Below are positions 1 to 8,816 of a stretch of DNA of 64,000 nucleotides, piece by piece; the stretch's first letter is position 1; each line of letters begins with the position of its first letter. This DNA comes from Platycnemis pennipes. Taxonomy: Eukaryota > Arthropoda > Insecta > Odonata > Platycnemididae. The position numbers and the translations under genes were made by a program. The notes under the pieces are model-generated. The model ran no database searches. It saw only the letters and a list, made by a program, of their open reading frames with translations, and was not told the DNA's origin. The stretch is from NCBI GenBank assembly GCA_933228895.1, contig OW121852.1, positions 129,451,544 through 129,515,543 of the forward strand. The letters run 5' to 3'.

Positions 1-305
1 CAGTAGTAATAAAAAATGGACGTTTTGAGAGTCGGGAGGGAATCCACACCTTGAAAGTTTATAATAAAAACATGAAATGAAAAAAAGAATGTAAAGTGTT
101 GTGCAAGAGTGAAGCATTTTTCATGATGTATTTAAAATTTCTACTCTCAAAATTTATTTACTTACGTTATTTTATTCAATTTACGAACTTGGTAAATTAA
201 ACGCACCATATTATTTTATATCGATTTCTATATTTTTTGGAAACAAATGAGGAACAAAGGCAATTTGAATATTGGCAACGCCACACTATCATTATAAGCG
301 TTGGG

Positions 306-640
306 TGTATCTACATCTAGACAACATTCTGAAAGTCACCATAATGGTAAATGGTGTTTACAAATCTTGCCGATTTTTGCTGCGCACTTTCCAGTTCGTT
401 TTCTAAGGCTAATTCGTAAGGATCCCGTATACTGGTAGCGTATTCCAAATTTGGTCTTATGAGGTCAAAATAGCTAATTTCTCATATATGATCATCAACT
501 TTGCCCAGTACTCTTTTGATGAATCGCAGTTTACGATTACATCCCAATTATTTTACGTAGAAGTTTACCCCAAGAAAGATCATGTGTCAGTCTTACTCCA
601 AGATATTTAAAGTGTAGGGTTAAGGTGCCTTCACTTCACC
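306..640 (-). mobile_element. CR1-like LINE fragment, internally deleted
   Basis: On the minus strand this reads as a decayed reverse transcriptase C-terminal region. Codons for an LEYA-like block, a DPY block and a KRVLGK-like block can be picked out between 360 and 540, and a YLGV-like block near 600. It ends at 306-345 in a degenerate copy of the family 3' end. The usual 200-300 bp between the RT region and that 3' end is missing, so the copy is internally deleted. No open frame survives. The family is recognised by comparison with the better copies at 43018-43480 and 44535-45282. Confidence 0.6.
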
Positions 641-1257
641 TTCGTGTCAAAGAATATGAAATTCGATTTAAAATATTTTGGCACGTAAGTATTATGATGT
701 TGATGAAATTGCGATGGAAGTTTTAAATGGAACATGGTAGTGTTTGCAGCGTTCTTACAAGTCGAATTAAAATTTCACTTGAAAAACTTAAAATTTCATG
801 TGCGCCATGAACAAAGACATACTCGTCCTCTATCAAAATTTACAGCCATTTGTTCGTTTCGTATTTTTATCATAAACCACCAAATTGACGTTTTCCTCAT
901 TCACTCGGAAAGAACAAGTCCATTTTTTCCATGACATACTGCTGAAGCTGACCTATAAGTAATTATAAAATACGTTTTTATCGAATCATTAAACTTGAAA
1001 CGAAATGATCTCTCGGCTGATATTCTTTGCGTGAAAATTGTTTCAACTCTTTTTGCGTTATGATGCGTCAACCTCGAGTACATACATTTCGCGTGGACAA
1101 TGGTATTCCATACCTGATCGCATGCAACCTTGCAGGTACCCTCAAAGGAATGACTTGAGGAGTTGCCCACCATATATGAGGTCATCAGTGTTCTGTAGTG
1201 TAAACTATCCCCATCGCCATCTATGTAGAGCAGACCTTTACCCACTGGGTTATGTTG
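641..1257. other. No recognisable gene
   Basis: AT-rich sequence with short overlapping chance frames on both strands. None shows a protein family motif, and I see no repeat shared with the rest of the window. Confidence 0.4.
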
Positions 1258-1590
1258 TCATCTACATCTGTCTACATGTGTATAATACCCTGCAAGCCAC
1301 CATAAAGGTGTGTGGCAGCGGGTGAATTCTCACCAAACATGCACTACATATCATGCATAAAAAAAGGATTAATACTTGTATAGGTACTGTTCAAAACTAC
1401 GCTATTTAAAAAAAGATAAAAATAGCAAAGCAAGCATGCAAAAACATGCTGTTAGTTGGGTTAGCTTCAAGTCCTTATACCAACATGCAGCTACCAATGT
1501 TATCCATTGCTACACTCGTATTGGATATATTTACCGTCATTCATATCCCTAATTGTCAATTGTCATTGGTAATTTATTTGGATAATTGTT
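1258..1590 (-). mobile_element. CR1-like LINE, 5'-truncated 3' end
   Basis: The left end is the family 3' terminus: in plus orientation CTACATCTG, then a CCCTGCAAGCCACC block, then GTGTGTGGCAG. It continues into the 3' UTR shared with copies at 43018, 44535 and 56250, including ACATGCTGTTAGTTGGGTTA near 1445. It stops near 1590, before the RT coding region. This copy preserves TAGCAAAGCAAGCATGC near 1422, which serves as the empty-site reference for the mariner insertion at 56406. Confidence 0.8.
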
Positions 1591-1801
1591 ATGGAGTGGC
1601 TTCCACCGACTCTCTATTTTCATTTGTCGAAAGGTGCATGCTCGGAGTTCTTTACATCCTGGATCTCATCAGCACCAAGTGGTATTGAACATCTATCTCC
1701 GTCATCCGAATTCTCTCATTCCAGGCCACACATTCATATTAATTTATTTCTTTCGAGCGGTCGAAACTCATTCAGGCGTGGCCTTGGTTTTAGCTCAATA
1801 A

Positions 1802-2534
1802 AGGCTGTTTTACACGGTCGTTGATAGTGCGCAGGCTGTTGCGAGAACACTTGCGCAATAAATATTGCGCCGTGTAAAGTGACGACTCACGAGGACAGGC
1901 AGCGCCATTGCGCGAACGCTTGCGAGCAATTAGAATACGTTCTATCTGATACATGCGTTCGCCCAAGTTTGAAGTTTATTTTTCTCACTAGATGGTGCAG
2001 ATGTAGTGGCAACGAACTGCCTGGGGAATTCTAGCAATTAAATAGGTTCTTGACGATTGAGTTGGGTGTTTTTGTTTGCACTCAACTCCTTAGGTAGTGA
2101 ATAAAGTGCAATAATGATGATCTGGGCGATTAATCACGTGGAAGCTTAACTTTCGTGCGTAAGGGAAGAACCTGTTACCTTGGCCATCATCCGTTCATTC
2201 GTGGTGCAAATTATGGGCTAATTATACGGGACTAGGGTCTCCACTATTATGTTTAGACTATGGCTTAAAACATGTTTTAAAGTGATGGCAATTTATCGCA
2301 TCTTTCACGTCCAATTAATTGTTAATTAACACATCTTGGCGTTATGCGATACATTGACGGTATTACCGCTACTGAATGGTATATTGTCACTGACATAATG
2401 CACCGACGATTGCACCGTGTAAAGCTGTCAAGCATGCGTCTTCGCAATTTTCTACGTCACGTACTTTCGCAGACGACTGCTCAAACGGAATCCACTTCAA
2501 CTTGCGCAGTTTCAATGACCGTGTAAATCGGCCT
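1802..2534. mobile_element. MITE, PIF/Harbinger type (TAA target duplication)
   Basis: The ends are imperfect inverted repeats of about 45 bp. The left begins AGGCTGTTTTACACGGTC and the right, on the other strand, begins AGGCCGATTTACACGGTC. Each end is flanked by TAA (1799-1801 and 2535-2537), the 3 bp duplication typical of PIF/Harbinger elements. Subterminal GCGCAA and TTGCG motifs recur in both arms. The 733 bp between the duplications has no transposase frame, so this is non-autonomous. Superfamily assignment rests on the TSD and the terminal pattern. Confidence 0.75.
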
Positions 2535-2569
2535 TAAGAGATGAAGGTAACGCTTGGAATGTATCATAA

Positions 2570-3550
2570 TTCGTCACCCCTGCGAAATCGGACCTTCATC
2601 GTTTAACGAAGGCTTTCGCAGTTTGTTTCGCGTCGGGTTACCGCTCCCGGGAACCGCTTGTTCACTACAGGGAATCCATCCTCGGGGATCTTGAAGCGAA
2701 GAATGTATTTGCTTGCGGGTATTAAGTTGGGTATTTGTTCAGAAAACATGAATGCCCTCGCTCCTTCTGAAGGTAGCGTAATTGTTCTTGATGTTTTCAT
2801 CTCCCCTCAATAAATACCCTCAGCGTTGGTGAATCTCACCAGTAAATTCGTTCCAATCCAAACCACCATTCAATCGAACCACCAATTCATCACGTACGAG
2901 CGGATGACGGTGCTTACGAAGTACGATTGCATTCCAATCTCACGGCATGTCTTTCTACGGCGAAAGGAAGGAGGAAAATCAAGAAGCAATAATGAAAAGC
3001 TTTCGGCGGATGTGGAGGAGTCCTCCTTGAAGGGGAGTCCTCCTTTTTCTTCTTGAAGCATTAGTCGGGCGGGAGCGAGGCAGGGGAGGGGGTGGGGAAC
3101 GCAAACAAACGAGAAACGGCGGGCGTCAAAAGAACCGAAACAGACGGCTCCCCCATTTTCCCCTGCGGAACGCCTTTCTGCCCAGGAAGGTGGCGGTGCC
3201 TGGCGGCCGCCCGGGGAGACACCGAGGGGGGGGAGGGGGGATGAGAGCAGCAAGCGAACGCCATCCGCGCTTCACAGTTTTCAATTTCTCGTCAGAGCAC
3301 AGCTGCCTGCACAACAGAGCTGCCAAACCTTCTGAGGGTAGGACCACCTCCGTCGGACCACCACGAGTACGGCGAAGGGTCGGAATCTGTGAAATCAATA
3401 ATTGAATCGACTTCCGATTTCAGAAACGATTTGTAGGGTGAATGAAATTGGGGAAGAGGGGGAATTTTTCTGCCGCATCTTCAGCCTTCACGCATTTTCG
3501 CAACAAATAAGAGCGGCGTGAAAAGCATGAAAAAACAAAGGCCGGCGCCT
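2570..3550. other. GC-rich non-coding stretch
   Basis: The segment from about 2990 to 3400 is clearly more GC-rich than its surroundings and has a purine-rich plus strand with runs of G near 3230. Overlapping open frames on both strands reflect base composition and carry no motif. It could be a CpG-island-like regulatory region or an unrecognised repeat; the sequence does not decide. Confidence 0.3.
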
Positions 3551-3554
3551 GGTG

Positions 3555-4065
3555 TTTATATGAACAGGCTGGCGATTGTCAGGGAAATCCGGGAAAATCT
3601 GGAATTGTCAGGGAATTTTGAAAATCTGGAATAGAAAGGGGCCAGTAAATTGGTCATTACCTTTCTCTTCGATGCCTTTTCAGTAATCTTCCACTTCCCA
3701 GAATTACCACGATACGTCACATCTACCTTGAAGAATTGGACATTGTCAATTTGTAATTTTACCGAAGGAAACATACACGGCCACGAAAATACGATACACG
3801 GCCGCAAAAAATGTATGCAAAGTGTGTACATTTTGTGTGAGGGCTTAACTTGTGAAGGTTCAACATATTTTTTCATTCTTAAAGCTTTCAATGTATTGAT
3901 TTTAGCTTTTAACATTTTCTGAGTTTTGACGAAATTTTAATTCAGCAGAAATGATATATTCCGATAATAGGAGACCTTTTGGCGATTGGTCAGGAAAATT
4001 GGTAAAGCCATCAGGGAAAAGTCAGGGAATTTGAAAATTGATTATCAGTAGCCACTCTGATTAAG
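3555..4065. repeat. CAGGGAA-rich repeat, probably a non-autonomous DNA element
   Basis: Short phrases such as GTCAGGGAATTTTGAAAATC recur at both ends of the segment (3577-3635 and 3985-4040), separated by unrelated AT-rich DNA. This subterminal layout suggests a decayed non-autonomous DNA transposon. Clean terminal repeats and a target duplication could not be defined. Confidence 0.4.
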
Positions 4066-4227
4066 GGTTTGGAGGGCTTCTGTATATTCAATATTATTTT
4101 TTTCATTCCCGGTACATTTCCTAGTCGTTTGCGAATATACTAGCCCTGATATGCAATCGAAGACCATATTCTTGCAGGAAATCTGGGATCGTCAAAGGAT
4201 ATTAATCGTAATCACCTTATAACAGGG

Positions 4228-5230
4228 TTTCTGACCCATGTCATCATCATTGGTCAACAATCCCAGGATTGGTTTGACACAGCTTTCCAATCAATTCTTC
4301 TATCGGCCAACCTTTTCATTGTGGCGTAATTCTTCTTTTTTACATCCTTTACAACCTGTTCCATGTATCTCATACGAAGCCTGCCTTTTCCAATCTTCCC
4401 GTTCACTTTTCCCTCGACAATAGTCTTCATCAGGCCGTCATGCCTCAAGATATGGCCGATTAAGTGTCCCTTCTTCTCTTTAGAGTTTTAAGCAGACTTC
4501 TTTTTTCTCCTACTCTTCTTAGCACTTCCTCGTTACTTACTCAGTCGATCTGTTTAATCTTCAGCATTCTTCTGTAGCACCACATTTCGAATGCTTCCAC
4601 TCTCTTCTTCTCCGCTGCTGTCATCGTCCACTGCCGTAAAGAAACATGCTCCAGATATATGTTCTGATGAACTATATAGATATATATCCTTACTTCATCC
4701 AGATATATGTTCCATATTCAATCCAGATATATGTACCATACCTCTACGCTTGTATTTCCAGCTGTAGGGAGATTATTCTTTTGATAGAATGTCTTCTTTG
4801 CCTGGACTATTTTACTCGCTATTTCTTTCTCGCTTCGTCCATCGTAGGTTACTCGGCTTTCTAGGTAACAAAACTCTTCCACTTCTACAAGTTTTTGTTT
4901 TCCTAGTTTGACATTGGTTTTGGCCTCTTCTTCCTTGCTGCACACCAATATCTTAGTCTTCTTCTTATTGATCTTCAGATTATAACTGGCCATTATCCTT
5001 TCCGTGGTTACTAGGATCTTGTTCAGATCTCTCTTTGTCTCTGCTATGAGAGCTATGTCATCGGCGAATCGCAGCATGCTTATTTTTTCTCCGTGGATAG
5101 TCACTCCAGGAGACTTCTCTTTGATTCCATTGATGGATCTCTCGATGTAAACATTAAAAATACGGGAGACAGTGCACAGCCTTGTCTCACTCCTTTCCTC
5201 ATTCTTGCTTCTTCACAGCTGGGTCCAGAT
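4228..5230 (-). pseudogene. RTE-like non-LTR reverse transcriptase relic (C-terminal half)
   Basis: Minus-strand remains of an endonuclease/reverse-transcriptase polyprotein. From 5104 to 4718 an open frame of 128 codons contains the RT active-site motif FADD (in MLRFADDIALIAE), then NLKINKKKTKIL and a YLESRVTYDGRSEKEI-like block. After a minisatellite the homology resumes with EAFEMWCYRRMLK near 4590 and ends with RHDGLMKTIVEGK..GKGR near 4448-4385. A CATCATCAT run near 4240 marks the element's 3' terminus. Upstream RT domains and the endonuclease are absent (5'-truncated), and stops break the frame. Relatives lie at 11128, 38480 and 60855-62490. Clade assignment (RTE-like) is from family knowledge. 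Confidence 0.8.
4649..4741. repeat. Minisatellite inside the RTE-like relic
   Basis: Three or more imperfect copies of a unit containing CCAGATATATGT (at 4651, 4699 and 4722) interrupt the reverse transcriptase homology. It looks like a local expansion after insertion, since neither flanking coding block contains it. Confidence 0.65.
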
Positions 5231-5625
5231 TTAACCGATGTGTACCTTTTCTAAAGCAGATATCGGCTTGTCTTTTCTCGGTTGCCCGGTGGACGTGGCC
5301 GGACAGCCCCGGAGGCCGATGGGAACAGATCCGCGACGGTCGTCCCACGTCAGGAAGGGTCGACCGCACGGAGTCTTTCCTTTGTACGGTAAACAAGGAG
5401 AATGGCCTTGGAAGTGGAGCGGCTGTTGAATGCGCCTTAAAGTGACCGCGCTCTGATTGTGGGTGCGTGCGTGAGCCTGCGAACATCTGTGCGTTTCCTC
5501 GGCCCCGAGAGAGTGAGAGAGGGGGCGGGAGGGGGGAGAGAGGGAGGTGGGAACGGCGCACAGTGGGCTGGGAGGCCGATTTAGACGGACAAAAGTCATT
5601 ACACACTCATATCACGCTGAAAGTG
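5231..5625. other. GC-rich island with GA-rich tract
   Basis: GC-rich DNA with many CpG and, at 5500-5560, a purine tract. Part of it (about 5485-5545, with CCTCGGCC then GAGAGAG runs) resembles 6583-6640, so at least that part is duplicated. Overlapping frames on both strands show no protein motif. A promoter-like island or an unrecognised repeat are both possible. Confidence 0.3.
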
Positions 5626-5739
5626 TATTCTTAAGGGTTTTTGTCGGTGGCGGGAACGAATTTGATGTTTTCAAAGCATTATTCCGTCTCTTGATGGCTA
5701 GGATGGTGTATACAAGGTATACTATTTAATCCTCGAATT

Positions 5740-6430
5740 TGAAAGAAAACGAAGGAAAGATAGTCTTTAGGCTGAAATTATTTTATTTATATTCTCATTA
5801 AATCAAAACTTATAATTTTCTACTCATCAAAGTTAAGATATTATCCCTTAACTCGTCTTCGTCATAAGACTGTCTTCCATTTGAGTCAATTGTACACAGA
5901 TCTTTAAAAAGTTGGAGAACTTGGGGCGATGATTGTACTCTACTCTTCTTAGGCAGCTTGTGTACAGCTGTAATAACTGGATCGGAAGTTATAAGACACT
6001 TATAAAATAAGTCCTCATTGCCGTTTCTACAGGAAGTTTATCGAGTGTTGAAAACCGGCATGTCATTACTTTCCTTCTTTATGCTTACATTCCTCCGCAT
6101 CTTCGGACATTATTCCTAAGGGGAGGGGTGCAGCTTGCATTATAATGGCAGCATGCAGGAGTATCTTGTACGCTGTGGGTGGAATTTTACACCAAGGTTA
6201 TAAAGCCACATATTGTTTTGCGGTCCCTAAAGCATATATCTCAAATATTAGGACATTTATTTCATAGCCACTTCCCAGTGCATAAAGTAATGCCGAAAAT
6301 ACTGAACCAGATCCTCGTATAGGCTAGTGATGTAATATTTGTGCGAAATATTATCGAATAATTTGAGGGAGCTTATACAAATATCAGATGAGCAAAATCC
6401 CTGATTCGTTGTATCTATGATTAGGCCTAT
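5740..6430. other. No recognisable gene
   Basis: AT-rich DNA without repeats shared elsewhere in the window, and without a frame that carries a motif. Confidence 0.35.
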
Positions 6431-6564
6431 TTTTTATTTGAATGCCTTTTAAATATTTTGTTTCCGAAGCTTAGTATTTTCCTTTTCTTCTGTAGTTCTA
6501 ACCTGCCATTTTCTGACACCCAGCTGATAACAAACATGTAGCAGGTATTCCAAAGAGCGGATCC

Positions 6565-6850
6565 ATTCATGTACAGTGTACAACCCAAACATGTGTGTTT
6601 TCCCTCGGCCCATAGAGAGAGGGAGAGGGAGGGAGGGAGTGGGGGTGAGAAAAGCGTTCGTTCGAGCGCCATGAAGCGGGAAAGGAGGGAGAAAGCGAAG
6701 ATCAAGGAGCCGAGGCGAGAGGGTCCAGCCAGCATCAACGTGGATAAGCATTACCAGAGAGAAATGGGAACTGGGGGATGAACGCCCAGGGGTGTCTGCA
6801 GTAATGTGGGTGGCGCAAACGCTTGCGCAGGAGCCTGGCGCCCCATGGAC
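6565..6850. other. GC-rich patch related to the 5.5 kb island
   Basis: Contains ACATGTGTGTTTTCCCTCGG followed by a GAGGGA-rich tract, closely resembling ACATCTGTGCGTTTCCTCGG plus its GAGA tract near 5485. The repeat unit spans about 60 bp. Frames on both strands look compositional. Confidence 0.35.
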
Positions 6851-7133
6851 CAGATTTCAAGGACATGTCCCATTTTGTGTAACCCATGTGATTTCGAACG
6901 AGAGAGAATTCGATTGCGACAGCTCTACTGGATTTATTTTGGTCATAAAATGCTATTATGTGCAGCAACGATATTTTCAATGGAAGATTAGGTTATTTTC
7001 TTCAAGAATTAGCTTATTTTGGCGGCACACCTTAGAGAAATGTATCCGCAAAAGTCATTAGCGCGGAAAATCGGGAGTTTACTCTAGTTCACTTAACGTG
7101 TATGGATATCCTTTTTTACCTCTCTTCCTATTA

Positions 7134-7653
7134 CAAACGGGTCCTTTACCATATTTTTTTAATTGCCGAATCTGATAGAGCGTGTAAAATGAAAAGACCT
7201 GTATTTTTCCGTTTTTTGGATCCGTCAATTATATATCGAATTATAAGCGGCGAAAAACTAATGTTTTTAACCCTTTCGGAAAAGTGGGCGTGGTGTAACC
7301 TCTTAGGTATTCGACAACGTCCAATCACAACTGAGCCCGCGAAGCTACTTCGCCTTATCGCAATGGGGGGATACAGCTGCCTCTACCAGTAGGAGCGATT
7401 GCGACAGGATCTGTGCGAGCAGACCTTCCGAGAACCCCCCTCTACTCCCTTCCCTTCCGCTAAAAGTAGTCAAGGACGGGAGGAAAATGACGTCAATGGT
7501 ATCAAACCAGCTTCTTCGGTGGGCCTCACATTTTGCTTATTTTAAATGGTTGTGGTTATAAGATTAATTTTTTCACTACAATTCATTTTTCGTTTCTATC
7601 TAACGCTTTCGTTAACAAAATTGAGATTTTGGTTCCGAGTAAACTCCCCCATT
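7134..7653 (+). mobile_element. MITE-A copy 1
   Basis: First of four near-full copies of a non-autonomous DNA element of about 520-540 bp (others at 17050, 44015 and 46481). Landmarks in order: GGTC-TTTACCATA start, AACCCTTTCGGAAAAGTGG, CAATCACAACTGAGCCCGCG, CTACTTCGCCTTATCGCAA, AAGGACGGGAGGAAAATGAC, and an end reading AACTCCCCCATT. The termini of better copies form an inverted repeat of about 15 bp based on AATGGGG-CGTTTAC. It has no transposase frame. The left end of this copy is degenerate, and no target duplication is visible. Confidence 0.75.
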
Positions 7654-7860
7654 ATTATGGATTCAAAACATAAATCTATGGGGACTTTAATGTGACTGCG
7701 TTTTCTTTCGTCTCTTCATAAAATAGCCGTATTTTATTAATGGCCTTTTTAAACCTGTGCTGTGCGCAAGTTTGTTTCTGGTCTCGGAAAATGAGCTGAT
7801 TTTAATGCTAGAAATTGAGCGTGGAGTGGAGAATTATTGCCGTTTGTGACATTTTGTGAA

Positions 7861-8045
7861 GGGGGATCGGGTTGGTGTGGTAGCTAGCGTACTGGCCTCC
7901 CATCCCGAAGGCCCGGGTTCGATTTTCGGAAGTGGCTGATTTTAGGATTTTTTATGCATGATATGACGTGCATGTTTGATGAGAATTCACCCCCTGCTTC
8001 ACACTTTTATTGTGACTTGAGGGTATTATGTAGATGTAGATGTCC
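7861..8045 (+). mobile_element. tRNA-derived SINE head joined to a CR1-like LINE tail
   Basis: The left part (7868-7935) is tRNA-like, with a box A-like TGTGGTAGCTAGCGTACTGG and a box B-like GGTTCGATTTTCGG, as in RNA polymerase III-driven SINEs. From about 7950 the sequence matches the 3' end of the window's CR1-like LINE, starting at TTTTTTATGCATGATATG and finishing with GGGTATTATGTAGATGTAG. SINEs commonly borrow the 3' tail of the LINE that mobilises them. A separate truncated LINE copy landing next to a SINE head would look similar. Confidence 0.65.
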
Positions 8046-8227
8046 TCTATATTAGGAAGTGGATGAAATGGTTCCATGTTCAGCTATTCATGGTATAAAT
8101 GCGCTGCGTGAGTCGTCTCTGATAATCGAGTCTAGGCATGGATGAGGATGCTAGATTCTAGATGCAAGATGGAGATGTGCGTAATGATGGCGTCTTGAAG
8201 AGAAACATTCAATGAGAGAAATCAGAG

Positions 8228-8535
8228 AAAGGGGATCAGGTTGCTGTGGTGGCTAGATTACTGGCTTCCCATCGCGAGGGCCCGGGTTTGATTCCCCTGG
8301 AAAACCGGTCCCCACTTGAGTGCCTAGTGGAAGGCATTTCAAGTTCAGTGCTCTGTCCGTCGGATGGGACATTAAGCCGTGGTCTTTCGTTAAGAGCAGG
8401 CTAATGCCGACGCCGGGTTTCTCTCTACCCTTCCTCCGTTCCCAGAAAACTCCTACCATTACTCAATCCTATCCTAAGAATGGCGCAAATGACCTCAGCT
8501 GTCGCTCGCCTCCCCTGAATAACCAACCACTCATG
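8228..8535 (+). mobile_element. tRNA-derived SINE with a GTCCGTCGGATGGGAC domain
   Basis: The head at 8238-8300 is tRNA-like (GTGGTGGCTAGATTACTGG, then box B-like GGGTTTGATTCCCC). The central part contains CTGTCCGTCGGATGGGACAT followed by CCGTGGTC, which is shared with the copy at 54690-54985. The SINE ends about 90 bp before the acceptor of the first NCKX exon in the window, so that intron's branch-point region adjoins it. Confidence 0.65.
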
Positions 8536-8628
8536 AAGGTGTGTTGAGGGCTCCGTCCCTGCAGAATGGCACACTTGTTCATCGGACGGTCAGTTCAACA
8601 GCTCTGTCTCTTTCTGTCATATCCGCAG

Positions 8629-8816
8629 CCCTCAGCATGTCCAACGACGTGGCCGGGGCGACCTTCATGGCGGCGGCCACTTCGGCGCCCGAGCTGTTCG
8701 TGAACGTGGTGGGCACGTTCATCACGGAGGGGGACATTGGCATCGGCACCATCGTGGGCTCCGCCGTCTTCAACATCCTCGCGGTGGCCGCCTGCTGCGG
8801 CATCGGCGCCGGAATG
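8629..8816 (+). CDS. NCKX exon 1 in window: alpha-1 repeat
   Basis: The acceptor is TCATATCCGCAG before 8629 and the donor is ATG|GTAAGT after 8816. The exon opens with two bases of a split codon, then 62 codons. It encodes [20 protein letters not shown], the ion-binding alpha-1 motif, then [18 protein letters not shown], the second half of the alpha-1 hairpin. Many NCKX proteins have GSS or GTS after MAA; here it is ATS. The exon ends in phase 0. An acceptor a few bases further in (after CCCTCAG) is possible but would lose conserved residues. Confidence 0.93.

Noticed and set aside
3126..3405. Overlapping open frames on both strands of a GC-rich block, up to about 127 codons
   Set aside because: They arise from composition: frames are open on both strands, with Pro/Arg/Ser-rich translations and no motif.
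1..8600. Search for 5' NCKX exons (start codon, first membrane segments, CDDYF-like block)
   Set aside because: No sequence resembling the expected upstream block was found, so I did not extend the gene model.
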